Below, in pieces: positions 7,401-16,238 of a stretch of 64,000 nucleotides of DNA. This DNA comes from Anaerolineae bacterium (GTDB lineage: Bacteria; Chloroflexota; Anaerolineae; 4572-78; J111), in assembly GCA_022071955.1 (NCBI GenBank), contig JAJVIM010000001.1, positions 1 through 64,000 of the forward strand, written 5' to 3'. The position numbers and the translations under genes are program-made. Positions within the stretch are counted from its first letter, which is position 1, and the number at the start of each line of letters is the position of its first letter. The notes below the pieces were generated by a model that was not told the origin of the DNA, searched no databases, and was given only the letters and a program-made list of their open reading frames with translations.

Positions 7401-8575
7401 ATATGTTCTGGGGCGGCGGCAACAGTTGGGGTGGCGGCAACAGTTGGGGTGGCGGTAACAGTTGGGGCGGCGGCAACAGTTGGGGCGGCGGCAACAGTTG
7501 GGGCGGCGGCAACAGTTGGGGCGGCGGCAACAGTTGGGGCGGCAGCCTGACCAGCAGCCGCTGGGTTGGCGACGACTGGGTTGACGCCGGCAATAAGCGA
7601 CCTCTGCCGCCACAAGCGCCGGCCGTAACGGCGACGGCCACACCACTGATCCCAACCGCAACGGCCACATCCACTGCGGTGCTGCCAACCGCTACAACCA
7701 CGGCCACAATTGTTGCGCCAACTACCACGGCCACGGCCGTGCCGCCAACCGTCACGGCAACTGCTACAGCTATTCTGCCAACAGTCACAGCGACCGCCGC
7801 ACCGCCAACCGCCACACCGACGGCCACCACTGTGCCGGCTATGCGTGTGTCGGACCTGGACGGTGTGAGTAACAGCACCGGCAGCAAATGGGAGGCCGTG
7901 GTCACCATCGCTGTCTCCAACGCCGGGCAAACACCTTTGGCCAATGTTACAGTAAACGGTACCTGGAGCGGCGGTGCATCCGGCAATGTTAACTGCATCA
8001 CCGGCAGCGATGGCCGCTGTAGTATTACCGCCGGTAATATCAACACCAATCAAAGTAGCGCCACTTTCAGTGTAAGTAATCTAACCCTGGCCGGTTACGG
8101 TTATCAGGCCAGCCTTAATAGCGACCCGGATGGCGACAGCAATGGCACCACCATTACCATCAACCAGCCGGCCAGTCCCACTCCCACGCCGACCAACACG
8201 CCTACACCCACCTCCAACCCGACGACTACGCCGCTGACCACTGTGCGCGTGTCTGATTTGGACGGCAGCGGGGTTAACGGCAAAGGGGCTAAATGGACGG
8301 CTACGGTGAGTATCAGCGTGGTGGATGGCAACCAGAATCCGATGGCCGGGGCCAATGTTAGTGGCAGTTGGAGCGGTGGTTTGAGCGGCACCGGCAGTTG
8401 CGCTACCGACAGTACGGGCCGTTGCAACATTACCAGCAGTGAGATGAACGGGTTGCTCAGCGTTATCTTTACGGTTGATGACGTCAGCGGCCTCTTCACC
8501 TACCAGCCGTTAAACAACAGCGACCCGGATGGCGACAGTACCGGCACCGTTATCACCATTGTCAAGCCGCTGTAG
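4409..8575 (+). CDS. Large secreted S8 subtilase with inserted beta-propeller, GGGNSW array and two C-terminal Ig-like domains
   Basis: A 1388-residue secreted serine protease. Order: signal peptide (1-30), I9-like propeptide (about 40-110), a PQQ/quinoprotein-type beta-propeller (about 125-510, repeated blades such as GTIYFSTTG and GQLLWTSQ), then the S8 domain with D565 (AILDSG), H625 (GHGSHVAG) and S826 (GTSMATA). Next come seven GGGNSW units (about 1002-1043), a Thr/Pro/Ala-rich linker, and two copies of a roughly 110-residue domain that starts VSDLDG and ends NSDPDGDS-GT-ITI. Start ATG 4409 is favoured by AAAGAGG just upstream. The neighbouring subtilase at 8892 has the same plan without the propeller, so the propeller was inserted between propeptide and catalytic domain. 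Secretion to the cell surface or medium is inferred. Confidence 0.92.
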   Translation: MTLTTRSRLYILGLILVGVAILALPAAAAPKTSAYVEPGLWSQKGEMLAVIVTASDASTHAAQTVKRLGGQVISDLWLIDAVSAELPAGQLASLAVQPGIISIVDNKSVRTAGDPWDGYISRRRLKKEIYTLEAKQTAPAVPLADGGFVSLAENGKLLILNADGSQRVQTSLGGSGYITAPVVGGNGVIYVANQQKRVYAVNLDGSVRWQFSGSGAGQFLGGVALGSNGVAYVADDRGLVYALKQDNGQLLWTSQANGNSLGSITSTPIVGPDGTIYFSTTGQGGNPKGHVFAFNANGAQLWDFTATQRATFSRSPVLGPLGRLYIASSDNIIYALNGANGSISYQFNPASAVQGQPAVAGDGSIYFAAGANFYGLSPTGAQRFVFKPSSSTFNSTPVLSADGATVYVARTEGTLYALDAVTGAMRWQAAVSANIPAGPTLDPDGTVIIGTAAGDLHFVTPDGQLLQKTAFGANNFQFSQPASVSLTGNVTMLAEKTTTTAYSLIVLNRLSNRWDGRPDVQPTSDSSVWKFTNPVSIDVGADLLQEGRFGGTSITGSGVTVAILDSGVFFDNSTKNALSTKGSQMFVGQADFVGAGLCPSVTGGAFQYAGYCFTNFHTSLDPYGHGSHVAGTIWNSALDFGTGLMQGIAPNAKVLSVRVLGNNGTGSYVDVIEGIQYVVANRATHNIRVLNMSLSSYVTTPYFIDPLNRAVEAAWANGIVVVAAAGNEGPGPESITVPGNDPYVITVGAVNGNRTPGYWADDILPGWSATGPTWDGFAKPDVLAPGTYIISYMYNDPTNIANSATLVQQHPDYSANSIFFRMSGTSMATAVTSGVVALMLEKTPSLAPDQVKYRLMVSSRPALTGGNDLVYNIFQQGMGRIWAPEAVLGNFPTDGRANAGMNITTDLVNGIGWIDLNGDGFVQNIELDPTKIAFHYQGAFGRMLSDDGRAYLYYTIDQSGKFLAFGAAWANTLRWIDNASLASSGLTWQQGQRGWNNNMFWGGGNSWGGGNSWGGGNSWGGGNSWGGGNSWGGGNSWGGGNSWGGSLTSSRWVGDDWVDAGNKRPLPPQAPAVTATATPLIPTATATSTAVLPTATTTATIVAPTTTATAVPPTVTATATAILPTVTATAAPPTATPTATTVPAMRVSDLDGVSNSTGSKWEAVVTIAVSNAGQTPLANVTVNGTWSGGASGNVNCITGSDGRCSITAGNINTNQSSATFSVSNLTLAGYGYQASLNSDPDGDSNGTTITINQPASPTPTPTNTPTPTSNPTTTPLTTVRVSDLDGSGVNGKGAKWTATVSISVVDGNQNPMAGANVSGSWSGGLSGTGSCATDSTGRCNITSSEMNGLLSVIFTVDDVSGLFTYQPLNNSDPDGDSTGTVITIVKPL
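7412..7537 (+). repeat. Seven tandem 18-bp units encoding GGGNSW
   Basis: In-frame 18-bp repeats (GGCGGCGGCAACAGTTGG and close variants), seven copies, encode (GGGNSW)7 just after the protease domain. Units differ only at Gly third positions. The encoded GNSWGG equals the end of the 18-aa peptide at 3518-3574. Confidence 0.95.
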
Positions 8576-8608
8576 GCTAATGGTTCTGCCGGCGAGAGGA
8601 TTTTGCAG

Positions 8609-8848
8609 ATGGACATGAAGCTGAATACAGTTGGGTTGATCAAAATGTGGGCCAGTTGGGTTGGAAAATTCAATGATGCAAAACCGTCAACCGGCGCGGC
8701 CTGGGAACATGACCCCCTGTTTGCAGAAGTGATCCGCCTGGAAAAGTTGATTGCCGAGCAGCAGGCCGAGTCCTGCCGGGTTCATCACACCGCTGCTACG
8801 CCTAAAATCAGTGCCGAACACCAGAAAGCCATCGACCTGGCCGGTTAA
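8609..8848 (+). CDS. 79-aa hypothetical protein between the two subtilases
   Basis: Start ATG 8609 is preceded by GAGAGGA (8594-8600). The protein is soluble, with no signal peptide, and partly amphipathic (LFAEVIRLEKLIAEQQAESCRV). It has one Cys and a WASWVG segment. I recognise no family. It sits 33 bases after the first subtilase and 43 bases before the second, so it is probably co-transcribed with both. It could be an accessory of the protease pair, but that rests on position only. Confidence 0.55.
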   Translation: MDMKLNTVGLIKMWASWVGKFNDAKPSTGAAWEHDPLFAEVIRLEKLIAEQQAESCRVHHTAATPKISAEHQKAIDLAG

Positions 8849-8891
8849 CCTCGTTTTTAGGCAGCCGGCTGTACCGGACAAGGAACTCTTA

Positions 8892-11582
8892 ATGAAACTA
8901 AGAATTCAAGCCCTGATCATAGCTACTCTGTTCATCCTCCTTCTCAGCGGGAGCGTTGGTCCGGCTACGGCGGCGGGTGCAGCCTTTGTTGAACCCGGCC
9001 TGAGCGACCAGTCCGGCACAACTTTGCCGATCATCGTTACGGCCAACAACTCCGCTGCCGCTGCTGCTGCGGTGGAGCGTTTGGGCGGCCAGGTCACCAG
9101 CGACTTGTGGCTGATTGATGCTGTCGGTGCCAGCCTGCCCGCCGGCCAATTGGCGGCGCTGGCCGCTGACCCCACCGTTATTTCGATCACCGGTAATAAA
9201 GGCGTGCAGAGCGCGCAGGACCCCGTTGCTGACAGCGGCTGGGTAACCCACTATCGCTTCCCCGTGCCGTGGAATGGCAGCCCCGATGTGCAGTCTACCC
9301 AAAATCGCTGGGTATATAAGCTGGTTTACCCCACCGTTATCGATATTGGGGCCGATGTGTATCAGTGGGGTTCAAGCCCGTACACCCAATCCGGGGATCC
9401 GGTGTTGGGCAGGGGGGTAACCATTGCTGTGGTTGACAGCGGCGTTTATTTTTCAAGCGAAGTTAAGCAAACCCTGGGAGCCTGGGTTAGTGGCCAGTTT
9501 CACGGTCAGGCCGACTTTGTGGGCGACGGCCTCTGTACTGAAACCGGCACCGGTAAAACAAAAACCTCTATTATCCAAAAAGAAGGTTACTGCTGGACCG
9601 ACTACCAAAAAAGTAAAGACCCCTTTGGCCACGGCACCCATGTAGCCGGTATAGTTTGGAATCAGTTTGAAGATGAAACAACCTGGGTCTATATGGGCGT
9701 TGCCTCCGGAGCAAAGATTCTGAGTGTGCGGGTATTGGGGGCCGACGGCACCGGCACTTACGAAGACGTGATTCAGGGCATTCAGTATGTGGTGGCCAAC
9801 AAAAATCTGTATGGTATTCGGGTGATGAATTTGAGCCTGAGCGCCCATGCCACCACCCCCTATTTTGCCGACCCGCTCAACCGGGCGGTGGAAGCAGCCT
9901 GGGCCAACGGCATTGTGGTGGTGGCTGCGGCGGGAAATGAAGGCGGCCGTGCCGAGAGCATCACCGTGCCCGGCAACGATCCCTACGTGATCACGGTTGG
10001 CGCGCTCGATGGCCAGCGCACCCCCGGCTACTGGCGCGATGACACGCTGGCCCGGTGGTCGGGCGGCGGCCCCACCCGAGATGGCTTCGCCAAACCCGAT
10101 CTGTTAGCCCCGGGCATGAACATTGTCTCGTTTATGTACAACGACCACGCCAATATGGCCAATTCCTCGCAATTGGTGCAAATACACCCCGACTACTCGG
10201 TAACGGCCAACCTGTTCCGCATGAACGGCACCAGTATGGCTACGGCCATTACCTCCGGGGCGGTAGCATTACTGCTGCAAGTGCACCCCGAACTGACCCC
10301 CAACCAGGTTAAATTCCGGTTGATGTACGCGGCCCGGCCCGCCTTTGCCAGCAATGCCGATCTCTCTTACAACGTCTTCCAGCAGGGAATGGGCCGGCTG
10401 TGGGTGCCGGATATCCTGTTTGGTAATTTCTTCCCGGCCGGGGCCGAAGCCAACCACGGTATGGATATCAACGCCGATCTGGCCCATCGCACCGGGTGGG
10501 TAGATACCAACGGCGACGGTCTGGTTCAGTTTGAGGAATTGGATCCGGCCGAAACCGCTTATCACTACGCCGGGCCAATTCGCCGTCTGCTCAGCGACGA
10601 CGGCCGAGCCTACCTCTACTATACAGTTGAGGACGACGGCACAATTTACGCGATGGGCGCGGCCTGGGCCGACTCGATGAAGTGGCTCGATAAAGATACT
10701 ATGGCTGCCAGCGGTTTAACCTGGGCCAACGGCACAGGCGCCTGGGGGCAGGGGATGATCTGGGCCGGCGGCAACTCGTGGAGTGGCGGTAACTCGTGGA
10801 GTGGCGGTAACTCGTGGAGCGGCGGCAATTCGTGGAGCGGCGGCAATTCGTGGAGCGGCGGTAACTCGTGGAGCGGCGGCAACAGTTGGAGTGGCGGTAA
10901 CTCGTGGAGCGGCGGTAATTCGTGGAGTGGTTCCATCGGCGTGACCACCTGGGTTGATGATAATGTGCCCGTCGCCAGCGTGGCTTCGCCCACACCCACT
11001 TCGGCAACCTACGAGATCACCGGCAGCCAGAAGACCTCGTCAGAAAGTGTCACCGTCACCTCCAGCCCAATGCCCGAGCCAACGCTCACCGAAACAGCCA
11101 CGCCTGCACCCAGCCCAACGCCCGCTGAAACAGCCGCCCCACTGCCCACGGCAACGGCAACCGCCACCGAGACAGCCACCCCGCTACCCACGGCAACGGC
11201 AACCGCCACACCCGAACCGAGCCCAACCGCCACGGCCAGTCCCGCCCCCCAAGTGATGCGGGTTGCCGATTTGGACGGAATCAGCCAGAAGCGCGGTAAC
11301 AAATGGGACGCACAGGTAATCATCACCATTCTCAGCAGCAGCCAAAATCCGGTCGCCGGCGCAACCGTAAGTGGCACATGGAGCGCGGCCGGTACCGGTA
11401 GTTGCACTACAGGCAGTAACGGGCAGTGCACCCTTAGCGCCACCGGCCTCGGCAAATCAACCGGCAGCGTCAGCTTTACGGTAACCGGCGTGCAGCACGC
11501 CAGTTTTGGCTACCAGCCGGCCGGCAACAGCGACCCCGACGGCGACAGCAACGGCACCACTATCACCATCGCTGCCCCGTAA
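8892..11582 (+). CDS. Secreted S8 subtilase with GGNSWS array and one C-terminal Ig-like domain
   Basis: An 896-residue secreted serine protease, paralogue of the upstream one. It has a signal peptide (1-28), I9-like propeptide (about 35-105), and S8 domain with D182 (AVVDSG), H247 (GHGTHVAG) and S448 (GTSMATA). Nine GGNSWS units follow (about 626-679), then a Thr/Pro/Ala-rich linker, and one copy of the VADLDG...NSDPDGDSNGTTITI domain. The start at ATG 8892 is supported by AAGGA at 8880-8884. An in-frame extension to 8751 overlaps the 79-aa gene and lacks support. The S8 segments of the two proteases are closely similar (shared NRAVEAAWANGIVVVAAAGNE), indicating duplication. Only the upstream copy has the propeller. 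The substrate is unknown. Confidence 0.93.
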   Translation: MKLRIQALIIATLFILLLSGSVGPATAAGAAFVEPGLSDQSGTTLPIIVTANNSAAAAAAVERLGGQVTSDLWLIDAVGASLPAGQLAALAADPTVISITGNKGVQSAQDPVADSGWVTHYRFPVPWNGSPDVQSTQNRWVYKLVYPTVIDIGADVYQWGSSPYTQSGDPVLGRGVTIAVVDSGVYFSSEVKQTLGAWVSGQFHGQADFVGDGLCTETGTGKTKTSIIQKEGYCWTDYQKSKDPFGHGTHVAGIVWNQFEDETTWVYMGVASGAKILSVRVLGADGTGTYEDVIQGIQYVVANKNLYGIRVMNLSLSAHATTPYFADPLNRAVEAAWANGIVVVAAAGNEGGRAESITVPGNDPYVITVGALDGQRTPGYWRDDTLARWSGGGPTRDGFAKPDLLAPGMNIVSFMYNDHANMANSSQLVQIHPDYSVTANLFRMNGTSMATAITSGAVALLLQVHPELTPNQVKFRLMYAARPAFASNADLSYNVFQQGMGRLWVPDILFGNFFPAGAEANHGMDINADLAHRTGWVDTNGDGLVQFEELDPAETAYHYAGPIRRLLSDDGRAYLYYTVEDDGTIYAMGAAWADSMKWLDKDTMAASGLTWANGTGAWGQGMIWAGGNSWSGGNSWSGGNSWSGGNSWSGGNSWSGGNSWSGGNSWSGGNSWSGGNSWSGSIGVTTWVDDNVPVASVASPTPTSATYEITGSQKTSSESVTVTSSPMPEPTLTETATPAPSPTPAETAAPLPTATATATETATPLPTATATATPEPSPTATASPAPQVMRVADLDGISQKRGNKWDAQVIITILSSSQNPVAGATVSGTWSAAGTGSCTTGSNGQCTLSATGLGKSTGSVSFTVTGVQHASFGYQPAGNSDPDGDSNGTTITIAAP
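10767..10928 (+). repeat. Nine tandem 18-bp units encoding GGNSWS
   Basis: Nine in-frame 18-bp units encode (GGNSWS)9. Unlike the first array, the units vary at synonymous sites: AAC or AAT for Asn, GGC or GGT, and in unit 7 AGT replaces TCG for Ser. Because the peptide stays invariant while the codons drift, selection acts on the hexapeptide. Confidence 0.95.
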
Positions 11583-11637
11583 CGCCGGAGGCCACACCAC
11601 CCCCGCTTCCCGACTCGCCGTAATCCTGCGCAAACAT

Positions 11638-11687
11638 CCTCGCCCTCGCCGTAGATTGAGCAGCGGCGTTGACTGGTGAGGGTTTTT
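11638..11687 (+). terminator. Probable terminator after the second subtilase
   Basis: CCTCGCC (11638-11644) can pair with GGTGAGG (11675-11681, one G-T pair), with a nested CGCCG/CGGCG stem inside, and TTTTT follows at 11683-11687. This ends the subtilase unit before the consensus promoter at 11707. Confidence 0.5.
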
Positions 11688-11706
11688 GCTGCTTATTAAA
11701 GCAAAA

Positions 11707-11735
11707 TTGACATTCCACGGTCATCTATCTATAAT
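11707..11735 (+). promoter_or_regulatory. Consensus sigma-70-type promoter of the polyamine operon
   Basis: TTGACA (11707-11712) and TATAAT (11730-11735) are both perfect consensus hexamers with a 17-base spacer. The leader to the first gene is about 220 bases. It contains GGAGGTGAAACCGCAAGGCG and a hairpin of CCCGT with ACGGG around 11893-11909, but no riboswitch class that I recognise. No other ORF is supported in the gap 11583-11965. Confidence 0.8.
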
Positions 11736-11965
11736 CGTCCATTACTTTTTCCATTCCCCAGAACATCACCCAACAATCAAAACAAGCCGGGCAATGGCTG
11801 CTCACTCTTCTTCGATCATCACCGGCCCCGTTGTGTATTAATCATGCACCAGGAGGTGAAACCGCAAGGCGACCGATGAACTAACTGATATCCCGTTTTG
11901 TGAAATACGGGAAACTGTTTCTATTAATGCCGCAGTTCAATTTTACAGAAGAGAAGAGGAAAATG

Positions 11966-13420
11966 ATGGGGAAACAGATTGTTCGCTTGCTGATGTTGCT
12001 GGCGTTGCTTAGCCTGTGGCTAACCGCCTGTGGGGGAGCCGCTCCCACACCCGATACCGCCGCGCTGCAGGCTGCCCAATCGGCGGCAGCCACGGCTCAG
12101 GCTCAGGTACAGGCCGCCCAGGCCGAAGCTGAAACCGCCATGAAAGAAGCTGAGGCGGCCAAAGCCGAAGCTGCCAAAGCCGGCTCTGAAGCCGCCGCCG
12201 CTGCCGAAGCCACCGCGCAGGCCGCCCAGGCCCAATTGCAAGAGGCCCAGGCTCAGGTTGAGGCCGCTATGAAAGAAGCCGAAGCCGTTCCGGCCGCCGG
12301 GGCTATGGCCGGCCCTCTCACAGAAGTGGGCAAAGGTGAAGGCGAAGTGGCTATTGTCGCCTGGCCCGGTTACATCGAACGCGGCGAAACCGATCCCAAC
12401 TACGATTGGGTCACCGATTTTGAGGCCGCAACCGGCTGTAAAGTCACCGTAAAATCTGCCGCCACCTCCGATGAAATGGTCGCTTTGATGAACGAAGGCG
12501 GGTTTGATCTGGTCACCGCCTCCGGTGATGCCAGCCTGCGCCTGGTTTACGGCGATCGGCTGCAGCCCATCAACCCGGATTTGATCCCCAGTTGGGATAC
12601 CATTGACCCCCGCCTGCAAAATGCTCCCTGGCACACCGTTGATAAAAACGGTGACGGGACCCCCGAGCATTACGGCACGCCCTACCAGTGGGGCTCCAAT
12701 GTGTTAATGTACAATACCGAAGCCTTTGGCGGCACCCCGCCGACCAGTTGGAACGTTGTGTTTGAAGAACAAACCCTGCCCGATGGCAAATCTAACAAAG
12801 GCCGGGTGCAGGCCTACGACGGCCCCATTTACGTGGCCGACGCCGCCCTGTACCTGATGGCTCACAACCCGGAACTGGGCATCAAAGACCCCTATGATCT
12901 GAATCAGGAACAGTTTCAGGCCGCGCTGGAATTGCTGCGCCAGCAGCGCCAGGTTGTGGGCCGCTACTGGCACGATGCCTTCATTCAAATCGATGACTTT
13001 TTAAACGAAGGCGTGGTTGCTTCCAGTTCGTGGCCCTTCCAGGTGAACCTGCTAAAAGCCGAAGGCGCTCCGGTCGATAGCACCGTGCCGGAAGAAGGGG
13101 CTACCGGCTGGGCCGATACCACCATGATGCACATCGACGCGCCCCACCCCAACTGCGCCTATATGTGGATGGAGCACTCGCTCAATCCCAAGCTGCAAGG
13201 CGATCTGGCCGCCTGGTTTGGTTCGGTGCCGGTAGTGCCGGCTGCCTGTGAAAACAACGAACTCCTCGGCGCGGAAGGCTGCAAAACCAACGGCATCGAC
13301 AATTTTGAACGCATTGCTTTTTGGCGCACACCTCGCGCCGAATGCAGCATCGGCGGCTCAGATTGCGTGCCCTACCACGAGTGGGTCACCAATTACATCG
13401 CCGTTATCGGTAACCGTTAA
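11966..13420 (+). CDS. Polyamine-type ABC transporter substrate-binding lipoprotein
   Basis: Extracytoplasmic solute-binding lipoprotein of 484 residues (starting at 11966; ATG 11963 is possible but lies very close to the AGGA site). A lipobox (LWLTACGG) ends the signal peptide. An unusual Ala/Glu/Gln-rich coiled coil of about 90 residues follows (repeats like AQAQVQAAQAEAETAMKEAE). The binding fold then starts at GEVAIVAWPGYIERG and resembles the PotD/YdcS family (TASGDASLRLVYGDRLQPIN). The gene order binding protein - dehydrogenase - ATPase - permease - permease matches ydcS/patD-type putrescine loci. The binding pocket residues were not resolved here, so putrescine specificity is inferred from context. 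Confidence 0.85.
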   Translation: MGKQIVRLLMLLALLSLWLTACGGAAPTPDTAALQAAQSAAATAQAQVQAAQAEAETAMKEAEAAKAEAAKAGSEAAAAAEATAQAAQAQLQEAQAQVEAAMKEAEAVPAAGAMAGPLTEVGKGEGEVAIVAWPGYIERGETDPNYDWVTDFEAATGCKVTVKSAATSDEMVALMNEGGFDLVTASGDASLRLVYGDRLQPINPDLIPSWDTIDPRLQNAPWHTVDKNGDGTPEHYGTPYQWGSNVLMYNTEAFGGTPPTSWNVVFEEQTLPDGKSNKGRVQAYDGPIYVADAALYLMAHNPELGIKDPYDLNQEQFQAALELLRQQRQVVGRYWHDAFIQIDDFLNEGVVASSSWPFQVNLLKAEGAPVDSTVPEEGATGWADTTMMHIDAPHPNCAYMWMEHSLNPKLQGDLAAWFGSVPVVPAACENNELLGAEGCKTNGIDNFERIAFWRTPRAECSIGGSDCVPYHEWVTNYIAVIGNR

Positions 13421-13491
13421 CCCGACTTCCGCCATTACCTCGTTTCAGGTTAAGGAATGGATAAGCGTTAAATTTTATTGCGTTTGTGTCG

Positions 13492-13662
13492 TGTCCCTCG
13501 TCCCCCAACCATCTTCTCCCCTTCGGGCACTTCGTCCCATTGGGAGAAGAGGACTAAAAGTTTTTCAGGTGTGGTTTTGAGCGGCGAAGCCGCTCAAAAC
13601 CACACCCTTAAATTGCTCCCCCTCCCCAATTTTTGGGGAGGGGGTCGGGGGGAGGGGTAAAG
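13492..13662. repeat. Intergenic palindromic element, copy A
   Basis: C-rich and G-rich arms (CCCCTTC / GGGAGAAG, CCCCTCCCC / GGGGAGGGGG) flank a perfect hairpin with 18-bp arms (13568-13585 and 13589-13606) and a GAA loop. It has the same architecture as copies at 21112, 47843 and 51001. It lies between the binding-protein gene and the dehydrogenase gene, inside the polyamine operon. Confidence 0.85.
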
Positions 13663-13679
13663 AAAAGGAGACTCAACTC

Positions 13680-15122
13680 ATGGAACCCAAACTGTGGATT
13701 AACGGCGAATGGGTAGCCAGCCAGGGCGGCGGCGTGTCCACCATCACCAACCCCGCCACCGACGCCCCATTGGCCGCCGTCATCGATGCCAGCCGCGCCG
13801 ATGTGGACCGGGCCGTGCAGGCCGCCAAAACCGCCTTTTACGATGGCCGCTGGTCTAAATTAACGCCCGCTGCCCGCTCGATGGCGCTGTGGAAGCTGGC
13901 CGACCTGCTGGAAGCCCGCGCCGAAGAGTTGGCCCGCGTGGAATCAGATAACACCGGCAAACCGTACCAGATGGTCAGCCTGGGCGGCGACATTCCCTTT
14001 GCCGTCGATAACCTGCGCTTTTTTGCCGCCGCCGCCCGCGACACGCACGGCGCGCATGCCGGCGAATACATGCCCGGATACACCTCAATTTACCGCCGCG
14101 AGCCGGTCGGGGTCTGCGGCCAGATTACTCCGTGGAATTACCCGCTGATGATGGCTGCCTGGAAAATTGGCCCGGCGCTGGCCGCCGGCTGCACCGTGGT
14201 GCTGAAACCGGCCCCCACTACCCCGCTCACCACGCTCATGCTGGCCGATCTCACTGCCGAAGCCGGCATCCCCGCCGGAGTGGTCAATATTATCACCGGT
14301 GGCAACGAGACCGGGCAGGCGCTGGTGGAACACCCCGACGTGCGATTGGTCAGCCTGACCGGCTCGACCAACACCGGCAAAAAAGTGATGCGCACCGCCG
14401 CCGACACGCTGAAGCGGGTGCATTTGGAATTGGGCGGCAAAGCGCCATTCATCGTTTTTGATGATGCCGATGTGGAACTGGTGGCCCAAAAAGCCACGCT
14501 GGCCGCCACGCTCAACACCGGGCAGGATTGCACCGCCGCCACCCGCGTATACGTGGCCCACCACCGGCTGGACAGCGTTAAAGAGGCGCTGGTAGAAAGC
14601 ATGCGCGGCGTTAAAATTGGCCTGCCTTTTGACGAAGGGGTTGAAATGGGGCCGCTGATTTCACACGCCCAGCGCGAACGGGTGCAGGGTTTTGTGGCCC
14701 GCGCCAAAGCTGCCGGCGCAACAATTCTCACCGGCGGCGGCATCCCGGCCGGTTTTGAGCAGGGCTGCTGGTTTGAACCCACCGTTATCGCCGGGGCCGC
14801 GCAGGATTCAGAAATCATCCAAAGCGAGGTGTTTGGCCCGGTGCTGACCGTGAGCAGTTTCAAAGATGATGCCGAAGCCATCCATTTGGGCAATGATGTG
14901 CTGTACGGGCTGGCGGCTTCGGTGTTTACCCGCGATGTGGGCCGGGCGATGAAACTGGCCGCGGCGCTGGAATTTGGCACGGTTTGGATTAACGATCACC
15001 TGCCGTTAACCTCGGAAACGCCGCACGGCGGCTTCAAGCAATCCGGCTTTGGCAAAGATTTGTCGGCCGAAGCCGTGGGCGATTATCAAATTACCAAACA
15101 CGTAATGGTGGCGCAGAGCTAG
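13680..15122 (+). CDS. patD: Gamma-aminobutyraldehyde dehydrogenase-type aldehyde dehydrogenase
   Basis: A 480-residue NAD(P)-dependent aldehyde dehydrogenase. The catalytic Cys is in GQDCTAATR (C284), the general base Glu in HLELGGKAP (E250), and the cofactor site includes GSTNTGKKV. The GQDCTAA motif and the [17 protein letters not shown] segment are typical of the aminobutyraldehyde/betaine-aldehyde group. Together with a polyamine-type transporter, the likely reaction is oxidation of 4-aminobutanal to GABA in putrescine breakdown. Start ATG 13680 is preceded by AAAAGGAG. Its stop overlaps the GTG start of the ATPase gene by one base, so the two are translationally coupled. Betaine aldehyde or a related substrate cannot be excluded. 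Confidence 0.85.
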   Translation: MEPKLWINGEWVASQGGGVSTITNPATDAPLAAVIDASRADVDRAVQAAKTAFYDGRWSKLTPAARSMALWKLADLLEARAEELARVESDNTGKPYQMVSLGGDIPFAVDNLRFFAAAARDTHGAHAGEYMPGYTSIYRREPVGVCGQITPWNYPLMMAAWKIGPALAAGCTVVLKPAPTTPLTTLMLADLTAEAGIPAGVVNIITGGNETGQALVEHPDVRLVSLTGSTNTGKKVMRTAADTLKRVHLELGGKAPFIVFDDADVELVAQKATLAATLNTGQDCTAATRVYVAHHRLDSVKEALVESMRGVKIGLPFDEGVEMGPLISHAQRERVQGFVARAKAAGATILTGGGIPAGFEQGCWFEPTVIAGAAQDSEIIQSEVFGPVLTVSSFKDDAEAIHLGNDVLYGLAASVFTRDVGRAMKLAAALEFGTVWINDHLPLTSETPHGGFKQSGFGKDLSAEAVGDYQITKHVMVAQS

Positions 15123-16162
15123 TGACTGACAACAACATTGCCGTTCAATTTTCAAACGTCAACCGCCATTTTGGCGAGGTAAAAGCTGTGGATCAGCTCA
15201 ATCTGGACATTCACGACGGCGAATTTTTTACGCTGCTGGGGCCATCCGGCTCCGGCAAAACCACCTGCCTGCGGTTGATTGCCGGCTTTGAGCGTCCCGA
15301 CTCCGGCCAGATTTACCTGTACGGCCACAATGTATCGGCCCTGCCGCCCTACGAGCGCGATGTGAATACGGTGTTTCAGGATTACGCGCTGTTTCCGCAC
15401 ATGACGGTGGAAAAAAATGTGGGGTACGGGCTGATGATCAAAAAAGTGCCGGCCGCCGAGCGCCAGCGCCGGGTGCAGGATATACTGGAACTGGTGCAGT
15501 TGGGTGGATTGGCCGGGCGCAAACCGGGTCAGCTTTCCGGCGGGCAGCGGCAGCGGGTGGCGCTGGCCCGCGCCCTGGTTAACCACCCCCGGGTGCTGCT
15601 GCTCGATGAACCGCTGGGCGCGCTCGATTTGAAACTGCGCCAGCAAATGCAACTCGAGCTGAAAACCATTCAGCAGCAGGTGGGCATCACCTTTGTTTAC
15701 GTTACCCACGATCAGGAAGAGGCGCTGACCATGAGCGACCGGTTGGCTGTGTTTAACCAGGGCCGGATTGAACAGGTGGGTACGCCCTCTGAAATTTACG
15801 AACACCCGGCCACGCCGTTTGTCGCCGGTTTTGTGGGCGTTTCTAACCTGGTTAGCGGTAAAACGGCGCAGGCCATTACCGGCTCGCCGCAGATGTTTTC
15901 GGTGCGCCCGGAAAAAATTCATCTGGCCGATCCCGCCGCGCCCGTCCCCGACGATATGGTTGCCGCCGATGGCCGCGTTCGTGACGTGGTGTATCTGGGC
16001 ATTATGACGCGCTATTTGGTTGAACTGAACGTGGGCGGCGACCTGACCGTGGTCGAGCAAAATCTGGATACCTCGTCAAAAGAGGCGCTTACGGCCCGGG
16101 GCCGGGCGGTGCGGCTGTTGTGGTATCGGCGTCACTGCCGCCACATTCCAGCGGCAAATTAG
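15122..16162 (+). CDS. Polyamine-type ABC transporter ATP-binding protein
   Basis: A 346-residue ATPase of the PotA/YdcT group. It has Walker [12 protein letters not shown]-loop [13 protein letters not shown], signature [15 protein letters not shown], Walker [12 protein letters not shown] and the switch His in THDQEEA. A C-terminal TOBE-like segment (from [11 protein letters not shown]) follows. It energises uptake with the two permeases encoded downstream. It starts with GTG at 15122, overlapping the dehydrogenase stop (TAGTG). The protein ends with a basic [12 protein letters not shown] tail, slightly shorter than typical PotA. Confidence 0.92.
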   Translation: MTDNNIAVQFSNVNRHFGEVKAVDQLNLDIHDGEFFTLLGPSGSGKTTCLRLIAGFERPDSGQIYLYGHNVSALPPYERDVNTVFQDYALFPHMTVEKNVGYGLMIKKVPAAERQRRVQDILELVQLGGLAGRKPGQLSGGQRQRVALARALVNHPRVLLLDEPLGALDLKLRQQMQLELKTIQQQVGITFVYVTHDQEEALTMSDRLAVFNQGRIEQVGTPSEIYEHPATPFVAGFVGVSNLVSGKTAQAITGSPQMFSVRPEKIHLADPAAPVPDDMVAADGRVRDVVYLGIMTRYLVELNVGGDLTVVEQNLDTSSKEALTARGRAVRLLWYRRHCRHIPAAN

Positions 16163-16238
16163 CAACAGGAAAACCAATCTCGTCGCTCCGGCCTTTGCTC
16201 CAAAACAAAGCCGGGAGCGCCTCACCAACCGGATAACT

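Noticed and set aside
7279..8049. Long - strand ORFs over the subtilase tail (256 and 252 codons)
   Set aside because: They are shadows produced by the 18-bp repeats and Thr/Ala-rich linker of the + strand gene; compositions are unnatural and no ribosome-binding site is present.
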